64,000 bases of DNA. Origin: JADJPG01 sp964491875 (GTDB lineage Bacteria > Verrucomicrobiota > Verrucomicrobiia > Limisphaerales > JADJPG01). The stretch spans positions 1 through 64,000 of the forward strand of contig CAZBIC010000020.1 in the NCBI GenBank assembly GCA_964491875.1, written 5' to 3'. The notes under the pieces are model-generated. The model ran no database searches. It was not told the DNA's origin and saw only the letters and a list, made by a program, of their open reading frames with translations. Each line of letters starts with the position of its first letter. Position 1 is the stretch's first letter. Shown here piece after piece: positions 54,587 through 62,583 of the stretch. Made by a program: the position numbers and the translations under genes.

Positions 54587-55534
54587 ATGAACCTGACCCG
54601 CCGAAACTTCCTCACCACCGCCGCCATCGCCGCTTCCGCCCCCGCACTGCTGGCCGCGCCAGCGGTCAAGGCTGCTCCCAAGAAACGCATCAAGCTTGGC
54701 GTCTCCACTTACTCCTACTGGCACTTCAAGACCGACCGCGTGCTAATCGAGACCGTGATCGACAAGGCCGCGCAGCTCGGTGTCGAGGGCGTGGACATTC
54801 TCCATCGCCAGATGGACATCCCGGAGAAGGAACCGCTCACGCCCGCGCACCGGCCCTACCTGCAAAAGCTCAAGCGCCACGCCTTCACCAACGGCATCGA
54901 TCTCATCTGCCTTTCCATCCATCAGGACTTCGTTGATCCGAGCGCCGAGTTTCGGCAGAAACAAATCGATCACACGCTCAAGTGCATCGAGATCGCCTAC
55001 GAACTCGGCGTGCCGTGCATCCGCCTGAACTCCGGCCGCTGGAACACCATCGCCTCCTTCGACGACCTCATGAAAGCGCGCGGCGAAGAACCGATCCTGC
55101 CCGGCCACACCGAGGACGACGGCTTCAAGTGGTGCGTCGATTGCATCGAGAAATGCCTGCCCAAGGCCGCCGAATGTGGCGTGGTGCTCGCGTTGGAGAA
55201 TCACTGGGGCCTCACGCGCACGCCGGCAGGATTGCTCCGCGTGCTGAACTCCATCAACTCCCCGTGGCTCGGCGGACTGATGGACACCGGCAACTTCCTC
55301 GAAAACCCCTACGACAAGCTGGAACAGATCGCGCCCAAGACCGTCTTCGTGCAGGCCAAGACTTATTACGGCGGCGGCGAATGGTACACGCTCGACCTCG
55401 ACTACAAGCGCATCGCGAAAATTCTCGGCGCAGTGAACTACACCGGCTACATCTCGCTCGAAATGGAAGGTAAGGAAGCGCCCGACACGGCCGTGGCGAA
55501 AAGCGTGGGGATGCTAAGGAAGGCATTTGGATGA
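54587..55534 (+). CDS. Tat-exported sugar phosphate isomerase/epimerase-like protein
   Basis: 315 residues. A twin-arginine signal (LTRRNFLTTAAIAAS, cleavage region LLAAPAVKA) is followed by a xylose isomerase-like TIM barrel (AP-endonuclease 2 fold): LGVSTYSYWHF, GVEGVDILH, LICLSIHQDF, VVLALENHW with the metal-binding Glu, and GLMDTGNF. It probably isomerises or epimerises a sugar in the periplasm. The next gene starts within its stop codon (ATGA), so the two are translationally coupled. Confidence 0.9.
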   Translation: MNLTRRNFLTTAAIAASAPALLAAPAVKAAPKKRIKLGVSTYSYWHFKTDRVLIETVIDKAAQLGVEGVDILHRQMDIPEKEPLTPAHRPYLQKLKRHAFTNGIDLICLSIHQDFVDPSAEFRQKQIDHTLKCIEIAYELGVPCIRLNSGRWNTIASFDDLMKARGEEPILPGHTEDDGFKWCVDCIEKCLPKAAECGVVLALENHWGLTRTPAGLLRVLNSINSPWLGGLMDTGNFLENPYDKLEQIAPKTVFVQAKTYYGGGEWYTLDLDYKRIAKILGAVNYTGYISLEMEGKEAPDTAVAKSVGMLRKAFG

Positions 55535-55806
55535 CCGCCAAGGCACCTCAAAAGCGAACGGGCCGGAAGTTCTGGTCGCGCGCTGAGAAAGCGGGCGAGG
55601 CGATGGAGATAGGTTTGCGTCTGGTCCTTGGGCTGATGTTTGCCGTGGCCGTCGCGGCGGGCGCTTGGTGGCTAGGGAGCCATGTTTGGATCGGAGCGGC
55701 TGCACTCCTTAGCATCGCGGCCTTTCCACTGGGGTTCCTCGTTGGCTTCTTTTGGGTTGAAGTGAAGTTCCTGCTCCGACTCTTGATCGGTTCGCTTTTT
55801 GGTTGA
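55531..55806 (+). CDS. Small two-segment membrane protein of unknown function
   Basis: 91 residues, a basic N-terminus followed by two hydrophobic segments (LVLGLMFAVAVAAGAWWLG and LLSIAAFPLGFLVGFFW). Its ATG overlaps the stop codon of the isomerase-like gene by four bases. No family recognised. Confidence 0.6.
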   Translation: MTAKAPQKRTGRKFWSRAEKAGEAMEIGLRLVLGLMFAVAVAAGAWWLGSHVWIGAAALLSIAAFPLGFLVGFFWVEVKFLLRLLIGSLFG

Positions 55807-55838
55807 GTCTATTTCTTCGCCAAGCACGACCTGAAATC

Positions 55839-56393
55839 ATGATGCCGAATCCGATTCCGTCCTGCCATCTCCCGCTTGCCAAGCTCGAATCCCGCCTCCG
55901 CGCGCTCCCGCCGCTCCCCAAAGACACCGGTCGCCTGACTCTCATCGTGCGCCGGCCGGACGATGTCTCGCGCGAAACGCCGGAACGTCTGCGCCTCTCT
56001 CCGGAGGAAGGTGTGCCGGGCGACAAATGGGGCCGTGACCCGGAGCGGATGATCGACGCTCAGATTTGCGTCATGCAACGCGACGTAGCGGAACTCATCG
56101 CCAATGGGCAGCCGCTCACGCTCTTCGGCGACAGCCTGTTCGTGGAGCTGGATTTGTCCGCAGCGAATCTCCCGCCGGGTTCGCGCCTGCGTGTTGGCGA
56201 TGCCATGGTCGAAGTCACGCCCATGCCGCACGACGGCTGTTCCAAGTTCAAGAAACGTTTTGGCGCGGATGCGCTCTTCTTCGTGAACGCCAAAGCCACC
56301 CGGCATCTGAACCTGCGCGGCACTTATTGGAAGGTCATTGAGGCAGGAGAGGTTCGCGTCGGCTCCCCGATTGTAGTGATGGCCCGTCCTTGA
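55839..56393 (+). CDS. MOSC domain protein
   Basis: 184 residues from the first ATG of an ATGATG pair; an upstream TTG is possible but adds non-conserved residues. The fold shows PGDKWGRDP, NLPPGSRLRVGDAMVEVTPMPHDGCSKF with the conserved Cys of MOSC domains, and VRVGSPIVV at the C-terminus. MOSC domains occur in molybdenum-cofactor sulfurases and in YiiM/YuaD-like proteins that handle sulfur or N-hydroxylated compounds. The substrate is unknown. A shared terminator separates it from the ribosomal operon on the other strand. Confidence 0.85.
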   Translation: MMPNPIPSCHLPLAKLESRLRALPPLPKDTGRLTLIVRRPDDVSRETPERLRLSPEEGVPGDKWGRDPERMIDAQICVMQRDVAELIANGQPLTLFGDSLFVELDLSAANLPPGSRLRVGDAMVEVTPMPHDGCSKFKKRFGADALFFVNAKATRHLNLRGTYWKVIEAGEVRVGSPIVVMARP

Positions 56394-56414
56394 AGCGTGG
56401 TTTCAGAAAACAAC

Positions 56415-56442
56415 AAAGGCAGCCTCAACGGCTGCCTTTGCA
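56415..56442. terminator. Bidirectional rho-independent terminator
   Basis: A 10-base-pair stem AAAGGCAGCC/GGCTGCCTTT (56415-56424 with 56430-56439), loop TCAAC, lying between the converging MOSC and rplS genes. Confidence 0.85.
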
Positions 56443-56467
56443 TGCAATGAAATGAATTCGGTGAGGC

Positions 56468-56884
56468 TTACTTTGCGGCGGCGGCAGCCTTGGCCGCTTT
56501 GGTGACTTCGGCGGCTTTGGCAGTCTTGGCAGCGGAAACCTTTTCCTTCACCAGCGTGGCGCCCTTGCCAATGCGCTTGCGCAGGTAGGTGAGCTTCGCG
56601 CGGCGGACAGAGCCCTCGCGTTCCACTTCCACCTTGTCCACCCGGGGCGAGTGGAACGGGAAAACGCGCTCAACGCCTTCGCCGTAGCTGATGCGGCGGA
56701 CGGTGAAGGTTTCATTCAGGCCGCGACCGCGCTTGCCGATCACAACGCCCGCGAAGATCTGGATGCGTTCCTTGTCACCTTCCACGACCTTGGTGTGGAC
56801 CTTGACGCTGTCGCCGACGTTAAACTTTGCCGCTTCTTTGCGGAACTGCTCGCCTTCAATCTTATCAAGTAATGCCTGGTTCAT
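56468..56884 (-). CDS. rplS: 50S ribosomal protein L19
   Basis: 138 residues from the ATG giving MNQALLDKIEGEQFRKEAAKF. Upstream frames overlap trmD and are unlike L19. Typical sequences are FNVGDSVKVHTKVVEGDKERIQIF, GRGLNETFTVRRISYGEGVERVFP and RAKLTYLRKRIGKGA. A Lys/Ala-rich tail of about 25 residues is longer than in many L19 proteins. It is the last gene of the rpsP operon, starting 5 bases after the trmD stop. Confidence 0.96.
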   Translation of the reverse strand: MNQALLDKIEGEQFRKEAAKFNVGDSVKVHTKVVEGDKERIQIFAGVVIGKRGRGLNETFTVRRISYGEGVERVFPFHSPRVDKVEVEREGSVRRAKLTYLRKRIGKGATLVKEKVSAAKTAKAAEVTKAAKAAAAAK

Positions 56885-56889
56885 AAATG

Positions 56890-57591
56890 CTATGTCGTTT
56901 GCGGCGCGTTCTCTCCGCCACCGCGGTTTAATAAATCTGGCCGGCGTTCCGCCGTTCGGCGCTTCGACTGTTCCGCGCGCCACTTTTCAATCTCCGCGTG
57001 ATGCCCGGAGAGCAGCACATCGGGAACTTTCATGCCCCGATACTCCGCTGGCCGCGTGTAGTGCGGATACTCCAGCAAGCCGTGGCTGAACGATTCGTCT
57101 TGCGAGCTCTCATCGTCACCCAACGCACCGGGCAACAGCCGCGTAATCGCGTCGATGATGACCATGGCAGGCAATCCGCCATTGGTCAGCACGTAATCGC
57201 CGATGGACAACTCATCATCCACCAGCGCCTCGCACACCCGGTCATCCACACCTTCGTAGCTGGGACAGATGAAGAGCAGATGCTCTTTCTGCGACAGCTC
57301 ACGGGCGATGGCCTGCGTGAAGGGCCGTCCGGCGGGCGCGGTCAGGATGACGTGCGTCTTTTCATCCGCCAGACTTTCCACTGCTTCAAAGATCGGTTCC
57401 GGTTTCAGGACCATTCCCGCGCCGCCACCAAACGGTTTGTCATCCACCGTTTTGTGCCGGTCGTGCGTCCATTGACGCAGGTTCTGCAACCGCAAATCCA
57501 GCAACCCGGCTTTCCGGGCACGCCCGACGATGCTGACATCCATCGGGCCGGAAAACATCTCCGGGAACAAGGTGAGCACATCGATTTTCAT
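56890..57591 (-). CDS. trmD: tRNA (guanine-N1)-methyltransferase
   Basis: 233 residues from the ATG giving MKIDVLTLFPEMF. The trefoil-knot SPOUT signature is present: FICPSYEGVDDRV, LSIGDYVLTNGG and the downstream helical region HYTRPAEYRG. PFGGGAGMVLKPEP is typical of TrmD. It methylates G37 of tRNAs reading C-starting codons and prevents +1 frameshifts. Third gene of the rpsP operon. Confidence 0.97.
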   Translation of the reverse strand: MKIDVLTLFPEMFSGPMDVSIVGRARKAGLLDLRLQNLRQWTHDRHKTVDDKPFGGGAGMVLKPEPIFEAVESLADEKTHVILTAPAGRPFTQAIARELSQKEHLLFICPSYEGVDDRVCEALVDDELSIGDYVLTNGGLPAMVIIDAITRLLPGALGDDESSQDESFSHGLLEYPHYTRPAEYRGMKVPDVLLSGHHAEIEKWRAEQSKRRTAERRPDLLNRGGGENAPQTT

Positions 57592-57654
57592 CGCTGGAGT
57601 CGGCTTCAGCTTGCTTCCACCGGCCACCGGCCTACGCCGGAACCTCCGGCGACG

Positions 57655-57915
57655 TTAACGACGCTCAACGCGGCGGACGTTGTTTTCCTCGACGATATCG
57701 AGGGAGCAGCGGATGCCTTTCTTCGCGCTGCCGGCGGTAAGGAGGGAACGAATCGCATTAATCGTCACTCCCTCGCGCCCGATGATGCGGCCCACGTCCG
57801 ATGGGTTCATCCGCAACTCGTAAACCGTCATGCCGTTCTTTTCGACTGGCGTGACGGTGATTTCTTCAGGCTTCTGGACCAGGCCTTTGACGACGAATTC
57901 CAGAAACGCTTGCAT
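57655..57915 (-). CDS. khpA: KH domain RNA-binding protein KhpA
   Basis: 86 residues. The KH motif GRIIGREGVTINAIRSLL has the GxxG loop that grips RNA. Short length and position right after rpsP are typical of KhpA/YlqC, which works with KhpB in post-transcriptional control of envelope growth. The gap to trmD is 63 bases and holds no rimM gene, although rimM occupies this place in many bacteria. Confidence 0.94.
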   Translation of the reverse strand: MQAFLEFVVKGLVQKPEEITVTPVEKNGMTVYELRMNPSDVGRIIGREGVTINAIRSLLTAGSAKKGIRCSLDIVEENNVRRVERR

Positions 57916-57934
57916 GGCGGGCCTGGCTGCGAAA

Positions 57935-58189
57935 TCAGGCCACAGCAGCGGCTTTCTTCGCCTTGCGAAGGAAGCTGGCCACGGTATCGCTCGGCTGCGC
58001 GCCCTTGCTCACCCAGTAGTCGGCGCGATCAAGGTTCAGCGTGTAGTTGTCGCCCTTCTTGAGCGGTTGGTAAGTGCCAAGTTCCTCGATGCACTTGCCA
58101 TCGCGGGGACTGCGGCTGTCGGCCACGACGATGCGGAACACCGGGGTGTTCTTCGCGCCGATGCGCTTCATGCGAATTTTAACTGACAT
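57935..58189 (-). CDS. rpsP: 30S ribosomal protein S16
   Basis: 84 residues from the ATG giving MSVKIRMKRIGAKNTPVFRIVVADSRSPRDGK, the universal S16 opening. IEELGTYQPLKKGDNYTLN and the SKGAQPSDTV motif follow, with a short Lys/Ala tail. First gene of the operon rpsP-khpA-trmD-rplS. A gap of 274 bases upstream holds no supported gene; a TATAAA box on the minus strand at 58434-58429 could be its -10 box, but the -35 region is weak. Confidence 0.97.
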   Translation of the reverse strand: MSVKIRMKRIGAKNTPVFRIVVADSRSPRDGKCIEELGTYQPLKKGDNYTLNLDRADYWVSKGAQPSDTVASFLRKAKKAAAVA

Positions 58190-58463
58190 AAATCGTTTCG
58201 TTATCGCGATGGCGGCCAACCGCGATATTTGTTGCCGCCCGCCGTTCACACGGCGTGTCTCGAAAAAGAGTGGCGAGCGTATGCAGCGAGGGGGGCATTG
58301 GCAAGTCCTGTTTTCGGGTTTTTGATGAGCTGGAATTCATCCGGGCGCAGGGATTCGAAATTGACTCCCCCATCCCGCAAGTTCATCGTCGGCTCACGCG
58401 AGAAAAGACAGGGAGTGTCCGACTGGCGTTTATAGTTCCTTGGCAGGACAGCCGTCGGCACGC

Positions 58464-59366
58464 ATGAACATTGAGCCAATGCTATTTTGCCTGATTTTAG
58501 GCTGTCTGGTCACTCTGTTGACCCTACCCCTGCTGCTCCTCTCGGGGTGGAAGGTCGCCCTGCTTTCGGACCTTCAGCGCCGGAACGCAGGCGTTACTTC
58601 CCCCGAACACTCTCGGCCACACGTTTCCAAGTGGGGCGCCCTGCCCTTGGCTGCATCTTTCGTGGCCGTATCCGCTCTCGCCTGCATCGCATTCCCGGAT
58701 GCCACTTCAAACCCCCGTCAAAACTGGACGATCCTCGTCACCGGACTGGCCATCTTTGCGATTGGACTGATGGACGACTTTAGCCCGCTCGGTCCGCGCC
58801 GCAGGCTTGTTTTGCAATCGCTCGTGGCCGCAGTGGCCTGTTTTCAAGGCATCCAGCTTGAATCCATCCACACTCCGCTTGCGTCCTTGGGCGTTCACTT
58901 GGAGCACTGGTCCGGTATCGCCACTCTGGGCTGGCTCGTCCTGGTGATTGCCTTGTTTCAACGAATTAACTCGGTCAACTGGCTGGCAGGTTGCCTCGGT
59001 CTGCTGGCGATGGGCCTGCTGGCTCGCTGCGCCACCGGCAATTCATTCGCCGGCCTCTGCGCCATAGGCATGGCGGGAGCGTTGGTAGGATTTCTCGTCT
59101 ATAACCTCCCTCCGACCCGTGTCCGCCTCGGCAGCAGCGGCGCCGGGCTGCTCGGTTACCTGGTCGGGATTCTCAGCATCTCCAACTCCCACCAAGACCA
59201 CGAAGCATCGATCCTCGCAGTGATGTTGATTGCCGTCCTCGGCGCGAGCATGGCCACCTGGCGCAACGCCATTAAATTACTCCCGACCTACCCTCTTCGC
59301 CCAAAGCCGGCCACACGTCTGGTAATACCCCGCATCACGTCGACCCGACCGCACGAACGCCGCTGA
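58464..59366 (+). CDS. MraY/WecA-like phosphoglycosyltransferase family membrane protein, active site altered
   Basis: About 300 residues with eight to nine membrane segments. GLMDDFSPLGPRRRLVLQ matches the DD loop of polyprenyl-phosphate sugar-1-phosphate transferases. The later motif reads NSVNWLAGCLGLLAMG where active members have N-x-x-N-x-x-D-G-x-D-G-L. A third reads RLGSSGAG where active members have MGDxG. Three Mg2+/substrate-binding aspartates are therefore replaced by Ala, Leu and Ser, so it is probably not a normal transferase. The ATG at 58464 is chosen over an in-frame TTG at 58440, because a TATAGT box at 58431 would place transcription start between them. Confidence 0.82.
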   Translation: MNIEPMLFCLILGCLVTLLTLPLLLLSGWKVALLSDLQRRNAGVTSPEHSRPHVSKWGALPLAASFVAVSALACIAFPDATSNPRQNWTILVTGLAIFAIGLMDDFSPLGPRRRLVLQSLVAAVACFQGIQLESIHTPLASLGVHLEHWSGIATLGWLVLVIALFQRINSVNWLAGCLGLLAMGLLARCATGNSFAGLCAIGMAGALVGFLVYNLPPTRVRLGSSGAGLLGYLVGILSISNSHQDHEASILAVMLIAVLGASMATWRNAIKLLPTYPLRPKPATRLVIPRITSTRPHERR

Positions 59367-59427
59367 TCATTGGTACGTCTGGCCGAAATTCCCTTGCGCC
59401 GCCGCCCGGCTCGGGACAAACCAAGCC

Positions 59428-61125
59428 GTGCGTTGTTACCTCTATCTCCTGGCCTGTCTGCTCGCCGCCTTGGCCGGTTGCCACACCCCGAGTTCTTCGC
59501 CCAAGCCCATGACCTACGACCTCATCCTCCGCAACGGCACCATTCACGACGGGAGCGGCGGCGCCGGTTTCGTGGGCGACGTGGCGTTGCGTGGTGATGC
59601 GATCGCAGCCGTTGGCAATCTCGGTGACAGCCGTGGCAAGAACGAGATCGACGTCGCTGGGCTCGCCGTCGCGCCGGGCTTCATCAACATGCTCAGCTGG
59701 GCCACCGAATCGCTCCTGCACGATGGCCGTTCGCAGAGCGACCTCCGCCAGGGCGTCACGCTCGAAGTCATGGGCGAAGCCGAGTCGATGGGCCCGCTCA
59801 ATGCGCAAATGAAGAAGGACTTCGTCGCGCAACAAGGCGACATCCGCTACGACGTGAAGTGGACCACGCTCGGCGGTTACCTGGAGCATCTCGAAAAGCG
59901 CGGCGTGTCCTGCAACGTCGCGTCCTTCGTCGGCGGCACCACTGTGCGCGTCCATGAACTCGGTTACGCCGATCGCGCGCCGACGCCCGACGAGCTCCAG
60001 CGCATGACCAAGCTCGTCGAGCAGGCGATGGAGGAAGGCGCGGTCGGTGTCAGCTCCGCTCTGATTTATGCGCCCGGCTTCTACGCGAAGACGGATGAAC
60101 TCATTGCGCTCGCCCGTGCCGCCGGGAAACACGGTGGCATCTACATCTCGCACCTGCGCAGCGAGGGAAACCAGTTCCTCGAAGCGCTCGACGAGTTCCT
60201 GACCATCGCGCGCGAGGCGAATGTCGCCGCGCAGATTTATCACCTCAAAGCTGCCGGCTCGAACAACTGGCACAAGCTCGACGCCGTCATCGCGAAGATC
60301 GAAGCCGCGCGCGCCAGCGGCCAGCGCATCACCGCGGACATGTATCCCTACACCGCGGGCGCGACCGGTCTCGACGCCGCGATGCCGCCGTGGGTTCAGG
60401 AAGGCGGCAATCAAGCGTGGATCAAGCGCCTGCAAGACCCGGCCATTGGCGAGCGCGTGAAGCGCGAAATGGTCACGCCCACCGACCAGTGGGAAAGCCT
60501 CTACCTCGCCGCCGGTTCACCAGAGCGCGTGCTGCTCGTCGGCTTCAAGAATCCGAAGCTCAAGCCGCTCACCGGAAAAACGCTCGCCGAGGTCGCGAAG
60601 CTGCGCGGCAAGTCGCCGGAGGAAACGGCGATGGATCTCGTGATTGAAGACGGCAGCCGCGTGACCACCGTTTACTTCATGATGTCCGAGGAAAACATCC
60701 GCAAACAGCTCCGCCTCCCGTGGGTCAGCTTTGATTCCGACGCGCCGTCGATGGCGCCGGAAGGCCCGTTCCTCAAGGCCAATCCACATCCGCGCGCCTA
60801 CGGCACCTTCGCCCGCGTGCTCGGCAAATACGTGCGCGACGAAAAAGTGCTGTCGCTGCCGGACGCCATCCGGCGCCTCACCTCGTTCCCCGCCGAGACG
60901 CTCAAGCTCGATCGCCGTGGGCGTCTTCAACCCGGTTACTTCGCCGACGTCGTCGTGTTTGATCCGAACAAGATTCAGGACCACGCCACCTTCGAGCAGC
61001 CGCATCAATACGCCACCGGCGTCACGCACGTTTTTGTGAACGGCGTGCAGGTGTTGAAAGACGGCGAGCACACCGGCGCGAAGCCGGGACGCTTCGTGCG
61101 CGGGCCGGGGTGGAAGAAGAAGTAG
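59428..61125 (+). CDS. D-aminoacylase-like amidohydrolase lipoprotein, metal site altered
   Basis: 565 residues from a GTG. LLACLLAALAGC is a lipoprotein signal, so it probably sits in the envelope. The N-acyl-D-amino-acid deacylase fold is evident: YDLILRNGTIHDGSG, AVAPGFIN, YISHLRSEGN with a metal His, IYHLKAAG with a second His, and FDSDAPS with the catalytic Asp. The first metal motif, normally PGFID-x-H-x-H, reads PGFINMLSW, and the usual NCG Cys region reads MGEAES. It may bind one zinc only or act on another substrate; peptidoglycan-derived D-amino-acid conjugates are plausible. It follows the WecA-like gene by 62 bases. Confidence 0.85.
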   Translation: MRCYLYLLACLLAALAGCHTPSSSPKPMTYDLILRNGTIHDGSGGAGFVGDVALRGDAIAAVGNLGDSRGKNEIDVAGLAVAPGFINMLSWATESLLHDGRSQSDLRQGVTLEVMGEAESMGPLNAQMKKDFVAQQGDIRYDVKWTTLGGYLEHLEKRGVSCNVASFVGGTTVRVHELGYADRAPTPDELQRMTKLVEQAMEEGAVGVSSALIYAPGFYAKTDELIALARAAGKHGGIYISHLRSEGNQFLEALDEFLTIAREANVAAQIYHLKAAGSNNWHKLDAVIAKIEAARASGQRITADMYPYTAGATGLDAAMPPWVQEGGNQAWIKRLQDPAIGERVKREMVTPTDQWESLYLAAGSPERVLLVGFKNPKLKPLTGKTLAEVAKLRGKSPEETAMDLVIEDGSRVTTVYFMMSEENIRKQLRLPWVSFDSDAPSMAPEGPFLKANPHPRAYGTFARVLGKYVRDEKVLSLPDAIRRLTSFPAETLKLDRRGRLQPGYFADVVVFDPNKIQDHATFEQPHQYATGVTHVFVNGVQVLKDGEHTGAKPGRFVRGPGWKKK

Positions 61126-61143
61126 TTTTTCGGCACCACGCGT

Positions 61144-61497
61144 ATGGCAGCGGCGTCACCAAGCATCACCACACTGACACACACGACGTTTCAGAAGTTC
61201 GTGCGATCGCACCGTTTTGTCGTCATTCACTTCTGGGCGGCCTGGAATGGTTACGACGTTATGATGCGTAAGCTTATCGAGTCATCGATACCGGAGGAGT
61301 TTCATGCACGTATCCAGTTCGCAACATTCGATGTCGATCCGCCAGAGCACCACGAAATCTGTCGAGAGCACAAAGTCATGGGGCCGCCGTTTTTGGCTTA
61401 CTATCGAGATGGCCGACTTGTGCAGACAGTCATCGGATTGCAGAAGCCAGAAGTGATGATTCAGAATTTGAAGAGACTGGTTGATGATGTCACCTAG
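61144..61497 (+). CDS. Thioredoxin-fold protein lacking the redox cysteines
   Basis: 117 residues with the thioredoxin order of strands and helices: FVVIHFWAAWNGYDVMMRKLIE, FATFDVDPPEHHEICREHKV, then the cis-proline segment MGPPFLAYYRDG and GLQKPEVMIQNL. Where thioredoxins have W-C-G-P-C this protein has W-N-G-Y-D, so it cannot do disulfide exchange. It may serve as a binding or scaffold protein. The DNA is AT-richer than its neighbours. It follows the D-aminoacylase-like gene by 18 bases on the same strand. Confidence 0.8.
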   Translation: MAAASPSITTLTHTTFQKFVRSHRFVVIHFWAAWNGYDVMMRKLIESSIPEEFHARIQFATFDVDPPEHHEICREHKVMGPPFLAYYRDGRLVQTVIGLQKPEVMIQNLKRLVDDVT

Positions 61498-61575
61498 CCC
61501 CTGAGGCTTGCCCAGCGTGAACACCGCGGTTGCGCCGCTGAATTCAAGTAGATCAGCGACCGCGCTTGTTGCCCG

Positions 61576-62583
61576 TCAGCCCAGCCGCGCTTCACACAGT
61601 TCCAGCAACGGCTCCGTCGTGTGCTGTCGCTCGGGAAACTGCGTGCTGATGGAGATGTGGCGCACCAGCGTGAGCGTGTAATACGTCGCCACCGCGTAGT
61701 GCGAAAAGCTTCTGACCAGATTGAGATAATGCTCCAACAGCGTCTCCTCCACCTGCTTCAGCGCGTCTGGCGTGCCTGTCTCCCGCAGCGATTGCTCCGT
61801 GATGTGGCCGAGGAAATTCCCGATGTCCAGCGCCGGATCGCTTTCGCAGTAGAGATCAAAGTCGAGAATCCAGAGCCGTCCACCATCCGCGAGGACTTGC
61901 GCCGGATAAAAATCGCGATGCACACCGCAGGTCGGTCGCGTGCGCAGCGGTTCGCACTGTTTCCAGCACCGCGCGAGCACCGACTCCAGTCGCGTGCGCC
62001 ATTCCGGACGCTGCTCCATGAGCAACTCCAGCCGCTCCCGCAGGATTCGCAACTCATCGTCCACGGTGTGACGCCTTGTCGCCGGAACGTTGGCGCGATG
62101 AATCTTGTGCGCAGCCTTAGCGACGCGGTGGGCCATATTAAGTCCGTCGGCACCCGCCAGCCAGTTCGTCAGTGGAACGCCGGGAACTTTCCGTTGCAGC
62201 CACATCTGGAGCTCGGGGATTTCACCCATCACTTCCGGAACCGAAACTCTATCCGCGCTGTCCGCAGCAAATCCATTCCGCGCCAGCTCCGCCATTAAAC
62301 CCGGCGTCTTGCGGTCCAAACCTTTCGCGCGAATCTTGCCCAGCAACGTCAGCGTCTCCGCTCCGCTCAATCCATCCATCGACAGCTCATACTCCACCAG
62401 CGCGCGGCGACCCGGCTTGTGGCGCAGCAGCCGAACGCGATTGAGCACCGATCCTGCCCATCGCGGCAGCGACTCTCCTAGCGCCCGCTTCAGCGCGGGT
62501 CCAGCAACAGCCGGGTCCATCGCGCGGTCCAAAGCCGGCATCGCGGGATCGAGTGTTGAGGAAATCGAAGTCTCAGCGGTCAT
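61576..62583 (-). CDS. Aminoglycoside phosphotransferase (APH)-fold kinase
   Basis: 335 residues. The C-terminal catalytic lobe has GVHRDFYPAQVL (the HxD catalytic loop with Asp) and LDFDLYCESDPALDIGNF (the DxD metal-binding motif). This fits the APH/choline kinase fold. The N-terminal lobe is less conserved. Its ATG follows the glycosyltransferase stop directly (TGA-ATG), so it is the third gene of a coupled cluster. It probably phosphorylates a sugar or other small alcohol; drug resistance is unlikely in this context. Confidence 0.88.
   Translation of the reverse strand: MTAETSISSTLDPAMPALDRAMDPAVAGPALKRALGESLPRWAGSVLNRVRLLRHKPGRRALVEYELSMDGLSGAETLTLLGKIRAKGLDRKTPGLMAELARNGFAADSADRVSVPEVMGEIPELQMWLQRKVPGVPLTNWLAGADGLNMAHRVAKAAHKIHRANVPATRRHTVDDELRILRERLELLMEQRPEWRTRLESVLARCWKQCEPLRTRPTCGVHRDFYPAQVLADGGRLWILDFDLYCESDPALDIGNFLGHITEQSLRETGTPDALKQVEETLLEHYLNLVRSFSHYAVATYYTLTLVRHISISTQFPERQHTTEPLLELCEARLG

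Noticed and set aside
58246..58479. A 77-codon minus-strand open frame upstream of rpsP
   Set aside because: No recognisable domain or ribosome-binding site, and it overlaps the start of the WecA-like gene; most likely leader or intergenic sequence.
61576..62583. Antibiotic resistance kinase
   Set aside because: The APH fold is present, but the tight coupling to a glycosyltransferase gene favours a sugar or metabolite substrate.
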